8,021 nt of DNA from Hyphomicrobiales bacterium (lineage in GTDB: Bacteria; Pseudomonadota; Alphaproteobacteria; Parvibaculales; Parvibaculaceae), in assembly GCA_015655095.1 (NCBI GenBank), contig JAATFR010000305.1:1-8021 (forward strand), read 5' to 3'. How positions within the stretch are numbered: the stretch's first letter is position 1; each line of letters begins with the position of its first letter. The notes beneath the pieces are model-generated. The model made no database searches. It saw only the letters and a list, made by a program, of their open reading frames with translations, and was not told the DNA's origin. The position numbers and the translations under genes are program-made. Positions 6,533 to 8,021 of the stretch are shown one piece after another.

Positions 6533-6546
6533 AAGAATCCATTCTT
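6533..6546. repeat. 14-base palindrome (AAGAAT-CC-ATTCTT)
   Basis: Two perfect 6-base arms flank a 2-base centre, about 40 bases upstream of the manC start. The right arm coincides with the -10-like box of the candidate manC promoter, which would suit a repressor site. Its architecture (6-2-6) matches the palindrome at 4745-4758, though the sequence differs. Confidence 0.45.
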
Positions 6547-6570
6547 TTATAACTTTACATTGAATGCCAA
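6541..6570 (-). promoter_or_regulatory. Candidate manC promoter
   Basis: On the reverse strand TTGGCA (6565-6570) matches the -35 consensus at five of six bases, and AAGAAT (6541-6546) matches the -10 at four of six, with an 18-base spacer. This would give a leader of roughly 40 bases before the manC ATG. TTATAA at 6547-6552 is an alternative -10 but is too close to the -35. Confidence 0.3.
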
Positions 6571-6799
6571 GCTCTTTCATCTTGAATCATGCAATGCAAC
6601 ATATACGAGATCATCTTGCCCCCGAAAGTATCCACCAACCCCGCATCAATAAAGGTAAGTTTTTAACTATATCCACCCCTACCAGCCCGGGCCTGCTTGA
6701 TGGCAAGAAAGATTTCGTGCGACACGAATGGCATTTCCGACAATCTTCGACATCCGCTTGCAAGACCGGCCACAAATCAGATGAGGATGCGTAATCCCT

Positions 6800-7696
6800 A
6801 TGAGTATCGAGACGACGCGCAAAAAAGTGAGAACGGTGGTTTTTCCGGTTGCGGGGCTAGGCACCCGCTTTCTTCCCGCCACCAAGGTCATCCCGAAGGA
6901 AATGCTGACAGTAGTCGACAAGCCGCTTATCCAGTATGCGGTGGAGGAAGCCCGCGAAGCTGGAATCGAGCATTTTGTCTTTGTAACCGGGCGCGGCAAG
7001 GGGGCCATGGAAGATCATTTCGATCTGGCCTTTGAACTCGATGCAACGCTTCAGGCCCGCAACAAGCTGGCCGAAATTGAACTCCTGAAAGAAAGCCGGC
7101 TGCTGCCCGGCACCTCCTCGTTCGTGCGCCAGCAGGAGCCTCTCGGTCTTGGTCACGCGGTCTGGTGCGCGCGTGATATTGTCGGCGACAATCCTTTTGC
7201 CGTGATTCTGCCGGACGATCTGGTCCATGCTGAAAAGGGCTGTCTCGCCCAGATGGTCGAGGCTTATGAGCAGGTCGGCGGCAATATTGTCGCGGTTGAA
7301 AATGTGCCTCGGGAAGATGTTTACAGGTATGGCGTACTCAGCCCCGGCGCGGAAAAGGGAGCGCTGGTCGAGGTCAAGGGACTGGTCGAGAAGCCGAAAG
7401 TGGAAGAAGCGCCTTCTACCCTTTCCATCATCGGGCGATATATTTTGCAGCCTGGAATTTTTTCCATTCTGGAGAAAGGGCAGCGCGGCGCAGGTGGCGA
7501 AATCCAGCTCACAGATGGCATGGCGCAACTGATCGGAGGCGCGCCATTCCACGGCCTGCGCTTTGACGGCACTCGTTATGACTGCGGCGACAAGGTTGGC
7601 TTTTTACACGCCAATGTCGCCTACGGGCTGGCGCGGCCAGATATTGCCGCCAAATTCGGCCCTGCCCTGAAGGGCTTTCTCGCCGGGAAACTGTGA
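6800..7696 (+). CDS. galU: UTP--glucose-1-phosphate uridylyltransferase
   Basis: GalU makes UDP-glucose from glucose-1-phosphate and UTP in the cytoplasm, feeding both GalE and UDP-glucose dehydrogenase. The protein has 298 residues, normal for bacterial GalU. It shows the nucleotidyltransferase signature FPVAGLGTRFLPATK (15-29), PKEML (32-36), QQEPLGLGHAV (111-121), LPDD with the metal-binding Asp (137-140), the sugar-phosphate motif VEKPK (196-200), GGEIQLTD (232-239) and DCGDKVGFLHA (261-271). An in-frame TGA lies six codons upstream (6782-6784), so the ATG at 6800 is the earliest start. The Shine-Dalgarno-like GAGGA is 12 bases away, so translation may be modest. The ugd gene follows 130 bases later on the same strand and may be co-transcribed. 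The full bacterial GalU signature makes other sugar nucleotidyltransferases unlikely. Confidence 0.96.
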   Translation: MSIETTRKKVRTVVFPVAGLGTRFLPATKVIPKEMLTVVDKPLIQYAVEEAREAGIEHFVFVTGRGKGAMEDHFDLAFELDATLQARNKLAEIELLKESRLLPGTSSFVRQQEPLGLGHAVWCARDIVGDNPFAVILPDDLVHAEKGCLAQMVEAYEQVGGNIVAVENVPREDVYRYGVLSPGAEKGALVEVKGLVEKPKVEEAPSTLSIIGRYILQPGIFSILEKGQRGAGGEIQLTDGMAQLIGGAPFHGLRFDGTRYDCGDKVGFLHANVAYGLARPDIAAKFGPALKGFLAGKL

Positions 7697-7826
7697 CCAC
7701 AGGAAATGTGAGCGACCACCCCGATCGCGGAAGTGTCCGCCCCGGGACGACGACAAACCAGATTTCAAAACAAGTTGCTTCGATCCCCGGGGGGCATCGC
7801 GAGCTTAGCTGTACAAAGGGTTGCAT
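7697..7826 (+). other. Spacer between galU and ugd
   Basis: These 130 bases hold no gene. CGAT-CCCC-GGGGGG-C-ATCG (7781-7799) is a GC-rich imperfect inverted repeat without a following T run, so it is not a clear terminator. AAAGGG at 7815-7820 is the ugd ribosome site. It remains open whether ugd is read from galU or has its own promoter. Confidence 0.5.
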
Positions 7827-8021
7827 ATGAAAATCGCGATGATCGGAACAGGTTACGTGGGTCTTGTAACAGGGGCCTGTCTTGCAGACCTTGGACATCA
7901 CGTGACCTGCGTGGACCGGGACACCGCCAAGATCGACTTTCTCAAGAACGGCGGCATTCCGATTTATGAGCCCGGCCTCGACACTGTCATCGACCGTAAC
8001 GAGAAGGCCGGTCGCCTCGCC
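7827..8021 (+). CDS. ugd: UDP-glucose 6-dehydrogenase, N-terminal part
   Basis: The first 65 codons of a gene that continues past the right edge. The product would oxidise UDP-glucose to UDP-glucuronate with two NAD, giving an acidic sugar for exopolysaccharide or capsule. Visible are the Rossmann glycine motif IGTGYVGL (6-13), TGACLADLGH (15-24), the acidic residue Asp30 at the end of the second beta strand (VTCVD) that binds the NAD ribose, and IPIYEPGLD (44-52), a block shared by UDP-glucose dehydrogenases. AAAGGG six bases upstream supports the ATG. The catalytic cysteine and C-terminal domain lie outside the window. The related GDP-mannose 6-dehydrogenase is possible in principle, but the N-terminal pattern and position after galU favour UDP-glucose dehydrogenase. 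Confidence 0.92.
   Translation, partial: MKIAMIGTGYVGLVTGACLADLGHHVTCVDRDTAKIDFLKNGGIPIYEPGLDTVIDRNEKAGRLA

Larger units (their letters stand above)
6494..6799. other. Divergent regulatory region, manC / galU
   Basis: These 306 bases are richer in A and T than the flanking genes and hold no credible gene; an open frame at 6564-6794 has no recognisable product. The region carries the manC ribosome site and a candidate manC promoter, the palindrome AAGAAT-CC-ATTCTT, two copies of CATCTTG (6578-6584 and 6612-6618) and AGTT-TTT-AACT near 6659-6669. The galU leader ends with GAGGA (6783-6787), 12 bases before its ATG, a wide spacing. I could not identify a convincing galU promoter. Confidence 0.7.

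Noticed and set aside
6857..7552. 231-codon reverse-strand open frame
   Set aside because: Antisense shadow of galU.

Overview
The window looks like chromosomal DNA from a GC-rich alphaproteobacterium, possibly one of the Sphingomonadales. This placement is an inference from the general character of the proteins and the gene mix; there is no rRNA or other marker gene to test it. Every large gene belongs to a recognisable family. I see no tRNA, CRISPR array, insertion sequence, phage gene or attachment site.

Left part (1-2166). Two genes read leftward, a circularly permuted ATP-grasp protein followed by the start of an alpha-E (DUF403) protein that runs off the left edge. Such pairs usually lie in operons with a transglutaminase-like protein and are predicted, but hardly proven, to make or attach a peptide. 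Upstream of them is a 512-base stretch with no convincing gene. It holds several inverted repeats and a sequence resembling a PhoB box.

Middle (2167-5062). A lipoprotein lytic murein transglycosylase (SLT_2 plus C-terminal peptidoglycan-binding domain) reads leftward. Divergent from it is galE (UDP-glucose 4-epimerase), which probably starts at a TTG codon. After galE comes an open frame for a 75-residue protein with one membrane segment. It is preceded by a 14-base palindrome overlapping a promoter-like sequence.

Right part (5063-8021). manC, a bifunctional mannose-1-phosphate guanylyltransferase/mannose-6-phosphate isomerase, reads leftward and converges on the small membrane gene. A 306-base AT-richer intergenic region separates it from the divergent galU (UTP-glucose-1-phosphate uridylyltransferase). 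galU is followed by the first 65 codons of a UDP-glucose 6-dehydrogenase gene.

Together galE, manC, galU and ugd supply UDP-galactose, GDP-mannose, UDP-glucose and UDP-glucuronate, the activated sugars for exopolysaccharide, capsule or lipopolysaccharide. No glycosyltransferase, flippase or polymerase is visible, so this is a precursor-supply cluster and not the assembly locus itself. The genes are mostly ordinary. The parts most worth a second look are the ATP-grasp/alpha-E pair, the gene-free region at 1655-2166, the small membrane ORF, and the operator-like palindromes flanking manC.
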